Position numbers and translations under genes: made by a program
Part shown: positions 41,654 to 52,363 of the stretch, piece by piece
How positions within the stretch are numbered: the first letter of the stretch is position 1
Layout: every line of letters starts with the position of its first letter
Source of the DNA: Tetraselmis striata
Lineage: Eukaryota > Chlorophyta > Chlorodendrophyceae > Chlorodendrales > Chlorodendraceae
Length of the DNA: 64,000 nt
Assembly (NCBI GenBank): GCA_006384855.1
Contig: VCJN01001123.1
Location: 62,001-126,000 of the forward strand
Direction of reading: 5' to 3'
The notes under the pieces: generated by a model
Databases searched by the model: none
What the model was told of the DNA's origin: nothing
The model's input: the letters and a program-made list of their open reading frames with translations, nothing else

Positions 41654-41999
41654 GTCGAAAAGGCGCTATCGTCGGGCAACCAACTACACTCGACCGCCCC
41701 ATCCACGCACCCCGCAAATAGTATTTTTATTACATCACGGCTTTCACAAAGGCGCACTACAAACAAAACTAACAAAACTAACAGCAACTATGAAAGGTTG
41801 CCAGCAAAAGAGAGACATAAGTCTGAAACCAATGTCGAGCAGGAGGCCATGGAGCCAAGACCCAAGGAAGAGCCAAGGGAACCACGAAGTCGCCAAGCTG
41901 CAAGGAACCAAAGGGACCACCGCCCCGGGGTAGGCTGTCAGCCGCGGCGAGGACGCTTGCAGCCAATGACCCGGGTCATAGCAACACATGCCAACGAGC

Positions 42000-43170
42000 G
42001 ACGCGACGTAGGCGCAAGAGCACCACGTACGTGCCGCCCGCGCGGCCGCGACCCCGCCAAGAACGTTGTCTACATGAGCCATGTTGATGAGCAAGGAGAA
42101 ACGGCGGCGCGACGCAGACAAGAGCTGGCCGATTGTTTGGCCGGTGTGTGTGTGGCTAGCTTTCGCGAGCTCCACCAAGAAGGCCTCAGCGTGCGGGGCC
42201 AGCGAACCAAACTCGGTAACGGCGAAAGGAACAAAGCGAAGCATGCCGGCGGCCGCGTTTCGGACACCCTCGTCATACTTCTGGATTTTGTGGCGCTCTG
42301 CAGCCCGCAAAGCAGTCGTTGGATCCGAGCTTGACACGCCGAGGATAGGGGCAATGGTGGTATCGACAACACCCGTGTTCCCGCGGATACCACCATACCC
42401 AAAAAGCCCAACATCGGCCGGCCGGCCGTCGCTGCCCTTCGGAAGAAAAACAAGCACCGACGGGTCCGTGAGGATTTGGACACCCACGCCCATCGCGGAC
42501 TTCACGTCGTGGCAAACGTCGGAAAGGCCATGTGCCGCCCACTTGTGTGCGGCGTGATTGGAGTCGAGCAACGTGCCGCGTGATCAACGTACGCGACCGC
42601 CCAAGTTGAAGGAGTGAAATCCACGCCAACATCCTCAAAACGGGCCAGCATACCTTGTACCGAGGAGGAACAAAAAGCACAAGGGCGTGGCTTGCCAAGG
42701 GAGAGGAGGGGAGCCGCTGGATGGCCAAATGGGCGGCAAGCGGCAACGCGGAACATGGAATCGTAGTACTCAGGGGAACGCTCACGGACTTCACCAAGGC
42801 AACCCTCACTTGAAGGATCAGTCACCATGAACGCTGTCACATCGCGTTAGAGGCGGCCCCAGAAGCGATTGCTGTCAGGGCCGCTTGTAGGCATACGCGC
42901 AGCAGGCTTTGCGAAGCGGACCGTGTGAATGCGGTGGCTCGGGCGGGTTTCCTGTACTTTCCGCATGGAGTGCAAGGGGAAGTCCGAGTAATGCGGGATA
43001 GCTTGGAGGTCGGCCGCCGAGCGCATTGCAGACGCCGGCTCAGCCCCGGCGGCCGAGCAGCCGGCACGGGCAACGTGGGAGCGCTTGGAGGGGAGCAACT
43101 TTAGGGCAAAGGCCAACGGCCCCGCTAGATCCTCGAGCACCGCGCGCGTCTCTAGACTCGTCAACGGCAC
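42000..43170 (-). pseudogene. Retroelement C-terminal fragment with restriction-like endonuclease pattern
   Basis: Frames 43170-42847, 42840-42502 and 42571-42000 follow one another with frame changes. The last carries GRPADVGLFGYG, GVVDTTIAPI, then ERHKIQKYDEG and FVPFAVTEFGSLAPHAEAF. The pattern RPADV, VDxT, K-x2-KY and then FxPF...G is seen in the C-terminal endonuclease-like region of some algal and protist retroelements. The middle frame carries PCAFCSSSVQGM. The reverse transcriptase itself is not in the window. I infer the family from pattern alone. Confidence 0.4.
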
Positions 43171-44573
43171 GGGTCTGAGCAGCGCGAAGCTCGACTTATG
43201 GGCCCAATATTAGACCTGTCTAGGCCTCCCTTGGGGTAATGGTTGCCCTGCCAGGCTATTTCGAATATCTTACTGCCTTACTTACAGGTCCAGTGTCCTT
43301 GGAAGGCGGGCGGTTAGTCCTAGATAGTCCTCCAAAAAGGACAAAGAAACAATAGACATTATATACTGCAGAATATTGAATGTTGCAGCTAAGGCCGGTT
43401 CAGTTAAATGTTACGTTTTAGTACTCATCTACTTTCCGCAGAAACAGAGGAAGGGAGGGGGTTCACTTTGTCAGTGGCCTCACCTTAATGTTTACTTACT
43501 CGGCGGCTGGGAGCGGTGCATGAGCGGCTGGCGAGGGCTCAGCCCCGCATCACCGTTTTTAAATAGTCGCTAACAGTATGAGATACCCGTACTCACAGCA
43601 GTCGTTGTAGAGGACCTTTCTGATTGCCTTTTATTTTGGTGATTTCCGATATGGCCTTCTGCTGCTAGCTCATGCAATAGTCTGCTTTCAGTCTGAACGT
43701 CTGAACGGAGCTCGGCACAAGGTGTTCATTCAAGGAGCTGAATATCAGGCCAGTTTTATCAGGCTGAATTCCGGCCGGGAATTCCGTTCAGTTCGGGGGC
43801 CCGGGGGGTTGGGGGGGGGGGGGGAATTTTGCCAGAAGTTCCAGCGGGACAAAATTTTGCTTGCAGTCGTCCCGGAATCCCGTTCCATCGGAACCGCATC
43901 CTGAAAATCCGACTTCTGCGCAACGCTGGCGTTAACGTGGGGCATCCGTGCTGTTGCGCGAGATACCGGTAGGAAGTTAGGGATTCATCAGTGCGCCTTA
44001 CCCCATCACGGGGGGGGGGGGCAACCTCCTCACCAGCCACGTCATGTCATTTGTGCCGGCGCAGAGGCCTGCATTCAAAATTGCCAGGTTGTAGTCGCTC
44101 GGGTTGCCGACGAGATGTTCGAACTTTTTCTCAAGGCACAGCCTGCCCTCACAGCTCAACATCGAAAGCAACGATCACGAATTCACTACGTAGTTATTGT
44201 TGAAGTGCCGGCAGCGGGATTCTGGGAGAAAAATAGGTGTTCTCAACGTCGTGTCGGCACACGTCCTCTCTCACACACGATTATCGTCTGCGGTGTCGGT
44301 CCTCTTCCCAGTGTATAGTGGCGTGATGGCTGTCCGTGAAGACCACAACCGGTATACTGAATAAGCCTGCTCCCGGGCCCAAAAGCCGGCATGAGCCGAG
44401 GTGTCCTCGACGCAGCATAATTGTGACAAGGGAGGGGTGGAGTGGTCAGACCCCTCCACCCCTCTTCCCCCCCCCCCCCCCCCCCCCCCCCCCTTTTCAG
44501 TACCGGGCAAACAACGTAGCTTGAGCGGGGGTGTCGAGCGCGGTGCCGTGCATGGTCTGGACCGGGCTGCTCC
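43171..44573. other. Intergenic; one dispersed repeat, no gene
   Basis: Holds the second copy of the 80-base repeat (43597-43677) and G/C homopolymers. No recognisable coding sequence. Confidence 0.5.
43597..43677 (+). repeat. Dispersed 80-base repeat, copy 2 (ends GCTAGCTCATGCAA)
   Basis: TTGTAGAGGACCTTTCTGAT through GCTAGCTCATGCAA matches 10810-10885. Confidence 0.55.
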
Positions 44574-44578
44574 TTACA
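44574..44578 (-). terminator. Polyadenylation-type signal TGTAA of the coatomer zeta gene
   Basis: TGTAA on the minus strand, 73 bases after the stop codon. Confidence 0.5.
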
Positions 44579-44650
44579 TGCGTAGGAATGAAGAAGTGGG
44601 GGGAGGGGGGGGGGGGGGGAAGGAACCCATGCAAAGTGGGGGTGAGGGCG

Positions 44651-45271
44651 CTACTTGAGCAGGGACCGGGCCAACTGCTCCCTGGCGCTGGCAAAGGCTT
44701 GAGAAAAGGTCTGCAAACAAGCCGCGGGGGGGGAGGGGGGGGGGGGGGATGGGAGTGAGTGAATGAGCTGCTGCAACCCCAGCTGGCAGCGCAGGCAGGA
44801 AAAAAGACCAAGTGCATACCTTGGTCGGGGAATGCGCTGTGGCCCGCAACCATTTACGCAACTCATAGATCGATCGAGAAGACCGCAGCTGAGCGGCTCA
44901 TGTTATACCGCATTATCAATAGTAATCCCCTGATTGATACTGACTGCGCTGTGTGATGTAAACCCATACCCCCCCCTTTCCCCTGACGATAGAATCATTC
45001 GGTGCGGTTTAATAACCCCCGATGTTCTGCAACACAAAACTAACATATTGTGCAGCTCCGTATCACGCCTTCCATGCTGTGTTCGAATGCATTTTGCTAA
45101 GTATCCCAAGCTGCGATGGAGGTCCTACACTGAACACCAAACCCCTACAAGCATGCACAGACCAAACAAAGCGTATCTGCGGTACCTGCAAAGTCGTGCT
45201 GCAGCCACATAGTAAGGTCTTCCCCCATCCTCAATCCGGAGGGACAGCCAGGCGTTGGTCGCTTGTTTGGG

Positions 45272-45303
<32 letters not shown>

Positions 45304-47537
45304 AAGAGGGAGGGAAGGGGGCAGGCGGGGTGGGTGGGGGGGAAGGGTCCGGGCAGACACCGACCTTTTCGGCGTTGCCGAATTTCAGTACCTGCTCGGA
45401 CAGTGGCATCTCAGTGTCCGCGCCGCGCATCGCCACCCGGCCCGCCACCACGCTGGCCTCCGTCTCCAAGATTACCCTGCGCCGCGGGGCCAAACGCCCC
45501 TCTGTCAGCCCCCTCCCCTCCCCCACTCCCAGCAGGGGCAGTGGCGGGCAAACCCCTCGCCGCGAAAGCCGCCCGAGAAAGAAGGATCCCCTGTACCAAA
45601 TCCGTGATCCCCAAACACTGACGCCTTTTGAGGCAAGTTTCGAGATAGCCCTAAAACAGCCCTAGATATCAGACCCTGGATCCAGATCGGCTCAAAACTG
45701 ACGGGTCTCTCCAAGGGGGAGGGAGGGCTAACAGCTGCCGCAGGCTTGGTGGTGGCTCTTGATCGGTCCATGCCAGTAGCGTGTCACTACATGGTGCGAT
45801 ATCGTCCGCCCAGTTGAGTGCGCCCTCTGCTTACCGCGCAGACCCCCAAACCCCGCGCGACCCGCGTGCATGACCGCACCAGGCACTGTTGACCTGCATT
45901 GACGTGATTGCGGTTTATCAAGAGCTGGCACGGTGCCTGAGGAGCCGCCACGGGCCGCACACCGCCCGGCAGCCACCGATCACCGCCATCCCCCCCCCCC
46001 CCCCCCATTTACCCCGCCTCCGCAGGAATAGGATGCCACGCACCCGCCGTCGATGATCTCGTCCATGGCCAGCAGCACGAGGTCCAGGTTCTCCAGCACC
46101 GTCTTCTTCTCCACCGCGTCCCTATGGCGAATGGAGAGGGTGGGGGTTGAGAGGCGTCGAGGGAGGGAACAAGTGGGCGTGTGTTTGGGAAGAGGGGGGG
46201 GGGGGGGCATTCTATCGGAAAAACACAATGAGACCTCGACAGAGGAATATGACTGCAACCCAGACATCAGAGCTTCAGCTTTGAGTGGCACTGTGAATTT
46301 CATTGCTGTGACCCCCGCTTGATGGCTCGGGTATCTGCCTGGTTTGACTATTGGCCATCTATCAACAAATGATGTTCTGGAAGGATGTGTGGAATAGTAT
46401 GCATACCCCTTGTAGGACCTGTGCAGAATGCAACGTAGCGCCAGGCAGCGGGGGAGCTCACCGCAGGAGCAGGCTGACCGACTCGTAGAAGGCCTGGAGC
46501 ACGGTGTACATGATGATCTCGTTCTCGTCGCTGCCACCCGTGACGTAGAACATGAGGTCCCCGATGAACTTGTACACCACCACCACGTCGTCAAACATGA
46601 TGATCTCGGCTGCGGGGTTGGCGAGCCAGAGGAGGCGCCGGGGAGGTTGGCGGAGGCGGGGGGGGGGAGGGCGCTGGGTCTCAAAGAAAAGAAATGAGGA
46701 GGCAAAAAGAGACAGATACTCCCAAACGGCCATCACAATTTCTCTACAAACAGATCGCTCCTCTGGTTGTAGGGGTAGGACTGACATGGAAAGGGTGTGG
46801 AAGAAATAAGGGCAGGGGGGCAAATTGTGGGCTGCATGTCGGTGGCTCAGCCGCAAGGCCCATCGCGCGCTGGACCAAAGTCGAGGCTGCCGAGGCCGGG
46901 CAGTCGGGCCTGCCCCGGCCTCTGCTCTCCTCTCCCCCCCTCCCCCCCCCCCCCCCCCCCCCCCCCATCCAACACCAAGGGCGGCCTATAGGCGCCCGGC
47001 GCGCGGCTGCGCGCACCTTCCCCGCGCGCGTTGGTGCGGCTGGTCTTCGCAAACACGGACTTCTCGTAGTTTGCCTGCGCCTGCACGTTGGGGCTGCGGC
47101 CGCGGGCGGGGAGAGAGGGGTGGTCAGTGAGGCTGGTTCATGGCGCGGGGCCATGGTGCTGGCGGAAGTACCCGTAGTGAGGCTGCCCAGGGGAAGCCGG
47201 GGCGGGGGGGGGGGGGGGGGGGGGGGGGGGAGAGGCTGATCCGGCGCCTGCCCAGATCTGACCCGCGCGTGGCGCGCTCCGAGGCACGCCGACGACCCGC
47301 CCGTGCTGTGCGAATATAGCGTGCCTGGGGAAAACGAGTGCCGCCTCGTGACAGTGGTCCGCAGAGGTCCGGGGTGGGGCCGGAGATGGCGGGGCTGCCG
47401 CGGAGAGGGGGGGGGGGGGGGGGGGGGGGAGGGGGGGGTCACCATTCATCGCCAAAGTATTTGACTGCTATCCGCTTCCCTTCGCTGTCCAGCAGCAGCA
47501 TGTTCCGCACCACCGGGCACGTCGGATCCGCGTCCAT
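44651..47537 (-). CDS. COPZ: Coatomer subunit zeta (COPI), complete, six exons
   Basis: Small subunit of the COPI coat that carries vesicles from Golgi to endoplasmic reticulum; it pairs with gamma-COP. Exons are 47537-47443, 47093-47017, 46609-46462, 46121-46044, 45476-45392 and 44710-44651. All have GT-AG borders and agree in phase, totalling 543 bases (180 residues plus TAG), the normal family length. Recognisable blocks in order are [104 protein letters not shown] and the terminal [19 protein letters not shown]. Every one of the five introns carries a G/C homopolymer of 14-29 bases. A SINE-like repeat begins about 110 bases upstream of the start codon. Confidence 0.96.
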
Positions 47538-47649
47538 GACTCCCACGTTGCGCGCGCGTGTGTGTGTGGGGAGGGGGGGGGGGGGGTTCTGAAGCTGTTG
47601 TTTGAGTTTGAACAGCGTCGCGCGCTCGGTCCAGGAGACCAGGACTCGG

Positions 47650-47933
47650 CCTTGTGAGTAGAAGTTCGTCCTGGACACCGGCCGAAGCCGCCCCAGCACT
47701 GGACTTCTTGCGCCAACGGCAGGCGCAGGTCTGGCATAGCCCGTAGATAATTGCGTCATCCGAACCCCGAAGGGCCAGTCACTACTTAAAAAAATGCGTC
47801 AACTGAGTTAACCCAGCTCCGGGCACACCGGCCCGGGACGATATTTTTTTTTTCCGAGAATACATCGGCCAGGAACCCATACCGGGACCTTTCGCGGACG
47901 AGACGACCGCTCAACCGAGCGGACAGGGGATGT
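47650..47933 (-). mobile_element. tRNA-like SINE, copy A, split by a later retroposon
   Basis: On the minus strand the head reads ACATCCCCTGTCCGCTCGGT and continues TGAGCGGTCGTCTCG, then a T-arm-like GGTCCCGGTATGGGTTCC. This resembles the internal promoter region of a tRNA. The body matches copy B (50164-50410) for about 240 bases. The head's first 14 bases also stand at 48388-48401, because an A-tailed retroposon has landed in them. Confidence 0.5.
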
Positions 47934-48387
47934 TTTTTTCGCCCCCGGGACAGGACTGGCACCAGTGAAACCCTTGCAGCGTCTCTACGACGGCCGTTTA
48001 GGCAGCAATCCAGTTACGGAAAGCCCTGGGTAGGCGACGCTCCGTTATAGTCATCAAGCAAATTGCCGAAGCATTTCGCAAGACTAATTAGAGGCCAGTG
48101 ACGGAATTTCCAACACTGTTGGATCACCGTCTAAAACACTGCCATCAAAATACCCGGCACTGACCACGAAAGGTCCGCCCTACCCGTTTGGGCGTCGGCC
48201 CATTCGAGTAATGCGAGTTGGGGCAAGCCCCAACCCGCGGAGCAAAGCATTTCGGGAGTGCGATACATGTGCAACAAAAAAGGCAATGTGAGGGAGGGCC
48301 CGACGCCATAGCTGGAAAAATTTCCCATTCCCAGTAAAATCCAGGGCGCCGTGAAGGGAGGGGGGGACCCCGCCCAAAATAAATCGG
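47934..48387 (-). mobile_element. A-tailed retroposon, copy 5 (longest), with 14-bp target duplication
   Basis: On the minus strand it ends CCTGTCCCGGGGGCG plus seven A residues. Identical 14-mers CGGACAGGGGATGT (plus strand) flank it at 47920-47933 and 48388-48401, the target duplication expected of retroposition. The 3' part matches copy 1 (15811-15950). The 5' part (about 48065-48387) has no second copy in the window. Confidence 0.65.
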
Positions 48388-48429
48388 ACAGGGGATGTAC
48401 CTTGTAAAGAGCCCAGTCCTAGCCTGAAT

Positions 48430-48785
48430 CACGCGCCTGCGATTTCAAAGTTGAGTCTAGTTTTGCCAAAAAGGTCGCGCTGGCTGTTTTTCACGGACAA
48501 GAGCCGAAATTGGCAGGAAGGTTAAGTGAAAACGTGGAGAGAAAACGGAGTAGAGAGGGGAGGGGGGGGGGGGGGGGGGGTGGCTGCGTGTAACGCATCG
48601 AAACAGGATGGCATGTGAAGATGGCAGGCTCCGCTGTTACGGCTGCTTTTATTTATGTCTACTCGTGCTGCACCCAAAAGGGCGCATCGATGGGTGACCT
48701 AGTAACCCGTACCATTGAGCAGCACGCGGTAGCCGGAAAAGCGGTAAGGAAAGGAGGAAACCCCATAAACGAGTTTAGATCATAT
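48430..48785 (-). mobile_element. Solo terminus of the tyrosine-recombinase element, inverted and diverged
   Basis: Read on the minus strand it starts ATGATCTAAACTCG and follows the terminal repeat at 23855-24035, with a G/C homopolymer insertion (about 48557-48580). It continues with the tail ending GACCTTTTTGGCA and then repeats GGCAAAACTAGACTCAACTT, which is the last part of the recombinase gene (compare 23826-23851). No ORFs accompany it. Confidence 0.7.
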
Positions 48786-49348
48786 TCAGATCCGCCGAAA
48801 CGGAGGTCAGATCCGCCGGATGAGCCGGAACTGAAGTAGTGACAATGTTCCTCGCAACTCTGGGTTACGCGTGAGATCGTGAGGCACACTGATTCTCTCT
48901 AAATCGCAATTGACATTACAAAAAACCGTCCGGATGGCGGTCAGGGTCGGCCTCAAGACCAAAACACCAAATTGCTGTCAAGCGTTCTGTGGATGGTGTG
49001 TATTACCACTGCGGATGATGCCACAAGACCAACCAGGAGGCCAACGTCATGCCGGATTGTTAACGGGCAATGGTGCCGATGCTGCTGCGGCATCCCAATG
49101 TAGCACTCGCAATCCCTGGCCTTCAGAGGGCTGCACGCTACGGGCTACTGCCGACCCTATGCAGGTACTTGCACCCGGGCCGTGACACAGCTGGCCTGCG
49201 TAGCCTTGAAAACACTAGCAGGAATACTTCAAATGAAGTCTCAATGAAGTTTCAAATGCTCGCAAGCGGGGACATGCTCGATCGGAGTGGTCGCGGGACG
49301 ACAGCCAGCCAGCAGCGGCAGCAGCAGCAGCAGCACTCCCAGTGCTTC
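48786..49348. other. 3' flank of the RuBisCO-like gene; contains dispersed repeat copy 2
   Basis: The only structure seen is the LQRAARYGL-type repeat at 49090-49200. Confidence 0.4.
49090..49200 (+). repeat. Dispersed repeat, copy 2 (LQRAARYGL peptide)
   Basis: CTGGCCTTCAGAGGGCTGCA and the following 65 bases match the reverse complement of 2850-2950. Confidence 0.55.
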
Positions 49349-50841
49349 TCACGACCGGCCGGCAAGCCTGGCGAATTTCCTGGCGTTGGCCTCCAGGTCG
49401 GGGGACTCGGTCAGCAGGCTGCCCCCGATCAGGAGCATCACGTCCTGGCCGTACACGGAGACCTGGTGCTGCGTGCTGTCCAGCGCCATGCCGCCCGCGG
49501 GGCAGGGGAACATGGGCCGGCACTCGCCCAGCGGCGCGGCGCAGGCCTGCGCGATGGAGAGGCACTCCGCCTGCGTCATGGCGAAGCGGCTGCCGGTGTT
49601 GAGGAAGATGGTGACGTCGCAGCCGGCGATGCGCGGCAGCAGCGCCTGCTGCACGCGGTGCGCGAAGCCGTGCACGGGCGTGCCGGGCGTGTTGCTGCCG
49701 CCCACCATGCCGAGGTAGGCAGGGTGGCACAGGATGGGCAGCCCAAAGTCGGCGTTGGCGGCGAGCAGGCGGACGCCGTCGAAGCCGGTGATGCCGGGCA
49801 GCATCAGCACGGCGCCCGCGCCCGCGCGCTTGGCGTACATGGCGCGCTCCAGCAGCAGGTGCGCCGGGCTGTTGAGGCACGGCGCGTACAGGCAGCGCCG
49901 CCCCGTCTCCGCGTTGGCCTTGGCCACCGCGCGAGCCACGGCCGTGATGCGCGCCTCGAACGGCGCCCACCGCTGGTTCTGCAGCCCATCGTCGTCCTGC
50001 CGCGCGGGTCGGCGCAACCCCTATCCGTCAGAGCGCTGCGGGCACCGCAGCAGCGGGGAGCCACGAATGGGGTCTGAACTCGGCTGGCCACCCTACCCCC
50101 ACAACAGTCATCAATCCATGGGGTGGTAATAACAAGAACAAAGCGAATATCAGCGACAATAGCTACATCCCTTGTCCGCTCGGTTAAGCGGTCGTCTCGT
50201 ACGCGAGAGGTCCCGGTATCGATTCCTGGCCGATGTATTTCGGCAATATCGTCCCAGCGTTTCCTGGGTGTACCCGGCTGATGTATTTGCCCTTCCTGGT
50301 TCGAATGAGGCAATGGGCTACGGGCTATGCCAGACCTACGACTGCAATTGGCGCAAGAGGTAAAGCACTGGGGCGGCTTCGGCTGATGTCCAGGGGCAAA
50401 CTTTACTTTACCAGCGACAAGTATTTGGGATCGCGGGTCTCAAACACAATAAGAGAGTTGCCGTGCGCCATCAAAGTCCGTCGGAGATTCCGTGTGCTGT
50501 TCGTGATGTGTCCTGGACACGCATCCGACATCATCGATGGCAACGCCATGGAAGGCCAATGCTCTGGCAACATCAGCCACATCGGCCTGATGGGTCGGCA
50601 GCATCAAATCATCCGGGTCATGCAGCCCCTCTTCCTGGTGGTCTTCTACTCTGAGCGCATCTACCAGCCAGGGTATGATCGCTGAGCAACGTGCCAGCTG
50701 ACATGGCGTACCGCCCGGTGTTTAGAACTGGCGACATAGCACGCGTACGCTGTCTCCTGTACCCCGTACGAGACCACCTCCATCCCACCCATGAATCGGC
50801 CACAAGCAGTGCACACGATGGTGCAAACGATGTTGCAAACG

Positions 50842-50873
<32 letters not shown>

Positions 50874-52363
50874 TCTTGACATGAAATCTTAGGTGTGTTA
50901 TCCCGACTTTTCAGATATAAATAGCTTTGCTCTGTGCGGGAGGTTGGGGGGGAAGGCGGGGGGAAGGGGGGGGGGGGGGGGTTCAGTAGCTAATAATAGA
51001 TGGCAAACCCAAAGTACGGTTACGGTAACAAGCTGCCCAGCATGTGAGAGGTCAAATGCCGACCATTCTGTTATGCTGCTCGAGTGTCCGTTCGGGTTGC
51101 CCTGTTATGGTTTGCCCTTAAGATAGGAAACCTATAACAAAACCGGTGCTATGAGCCGCAGATACGGCTCGCACGCTCCCAACCTACAGGGGCAGTCGAT
51201 ACATCTGCGCTGTTAGTTGGCCCGTCTGCATTTGGCCTCTCACATGTAGCGCACGTGTCGCCCTTGTTCCCGGAGTTCTTATCAACGCGGCACCGGCACA
51301 TGTGGGCCGCACGCAACCATAGTTGGAGGCTTGCCTATCATATCGTGGGCTCCTCTAGGCGCCCGTTGAACATAAGAATCCTAACTTCCGGTGCCGATGA
51401 GGTGATATGAACACTGCGAAGGAGGTCAACAAGACCCTGCCATGCCTGTCAAGAGGTCAAACGTACACGACACCATAGCGACGTTTCTTGTTGCTGCATG
51501 CAGGCCCAACGTGAGGCTTAAACTAAGAGTTATATATGTCCTGTCCCGGGGGCGAAAAAAATGGGGATTCAGTATGTGCGTAGGCACCCATAGATGGCTG
51601 ATATCAAGCCGCTGGCAGCGCTGCCTTGCGGCACTGCTGCTTCGTCACCCGCTTGCATTCAGTCTGCACCGCTCACCTTGATGATGTCGATGCCGCCCAT
51701 CGCAAAGGAGTAAGCCATGGCCGCCAGCTCCTCCACGCTCCGTCCCATCGGCTTGAGCGCAGTGCACAGCATGGGGCCCGCCGGCACGCCGCACAGCCGG
51801 CGGAGCCCCTCGATGCCGAAGCGCGGGCCGGGCAGCCAGGCGCTCATGCCCGGGCTGGGCTGGAAGTCCACCAGCTGGACCTCCGCGTGCTGGCAGGTTA
51901 GCCCGAACAGCACGTTCATCAGCTGCGGGAGCTCCTCCCCCGCCGCGTCCTCGGGGTAGCTGATCATGACGCGCCACACGTTGGCCGCCGCGTCCCTGCG
52001 TGCATTGGCAGCAGCGCAGGATGGGGACGCCTCTGTCATACCTGTTATCCTGTCATCATGATATCTGTCATACCAAACAATCTTCGCCTCGCCACCCATG
52101 GCGAGATGATTTGCCCGCGTGAAACCGTGAAGGGTTCTCCTATGTATGATGCGGGCAGTCGCTGAAGCGAGTGGGTACACGTACTTCAGCTCCAGCTTGT
52201 CGATCCGCCCGACGATCTGCTCCTCGATCCATGTCCCAGCCACGATCTGTTCAGGTACCTCGACAGTCTGCTCGATGCATATGTCCCGAGCTTTGCTGCG
52301 GGCGGCTCCTTCGTCCAGGGCCACCAGGTGGTACTCCACCGTGAAGCGCGCCGGGCTTGCCAT
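49349..52363 (-). CDS. RuBisCO-like protein (form IV large-chain homologue), three exons
   Basis: Exons 52363-52185, 51995-51677 and 49996-49349 have GT-AG borders and agree in phase, giving 381 residues and a TGA stop. N-terminal domain: FTVEYHLVALDE and IEQTVEVPEQIVAGTW. Barrel: LPQLMNVLFGLT, GPRFGIEGLRRLCGV, CTALKPMGRSVEELA, then GGIDIIK joined across intron 2 to DDDGLQNQRWAPF. That junction recreates the KDD motif of the RuBisCO active-site lysine region. Exon 3 continues with AGAGAVLMLPGITGFDGVRL, then HPAYLG and DVTIFLNTGSRF. Such proteins do not fix CO2; characterised bacterial relatives act as enolases or isomerases in methionine salvage and related pathways. The substrate here is unknown. 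There is no obvious transit peptide. Intron 2 (1.68 kb) holds the second SINE copy. Confidence 0.92.
50164..50410 (+). mobile_element. tRNA-like SINE, copy B, inside intron 2 of the RuBisCO-like gene
   Basis: The head TACATCCCTTGTCCGCTCGG continues TTAAGCGGTCGTCTCGTACG and CGAGAGGTCCCGGTATCGAT, then TCCTGG. A D-arm-like hairpin and a T-arm-like block mimic a tRNA with a shortened anticodon arm. The body (GGGCTATGCCAGACCT, GGGGCGGCTTCGGC) matches copy A. It lies antisense to the host gene. Confidence 0.5.
51525..51562 (+). mobile_element. A-tailed retroposon 3' end, copy 6
   Basis: GTCCTGTCCCGGGGGCG plus seven A residues, 5' truncated to about 20 bases, within intron 2 of the RuBisCO-like gene. 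Confidence 0.45.

Noticed and set aside
50164-50240. A functional tRNA gene
   Set aside because: The anticodon arm is shortened and the T-arm stem is imperfect, there is no proper acceptor stem, and the segment continues into a 250-base body shared with another locus. A SINE head fits better.
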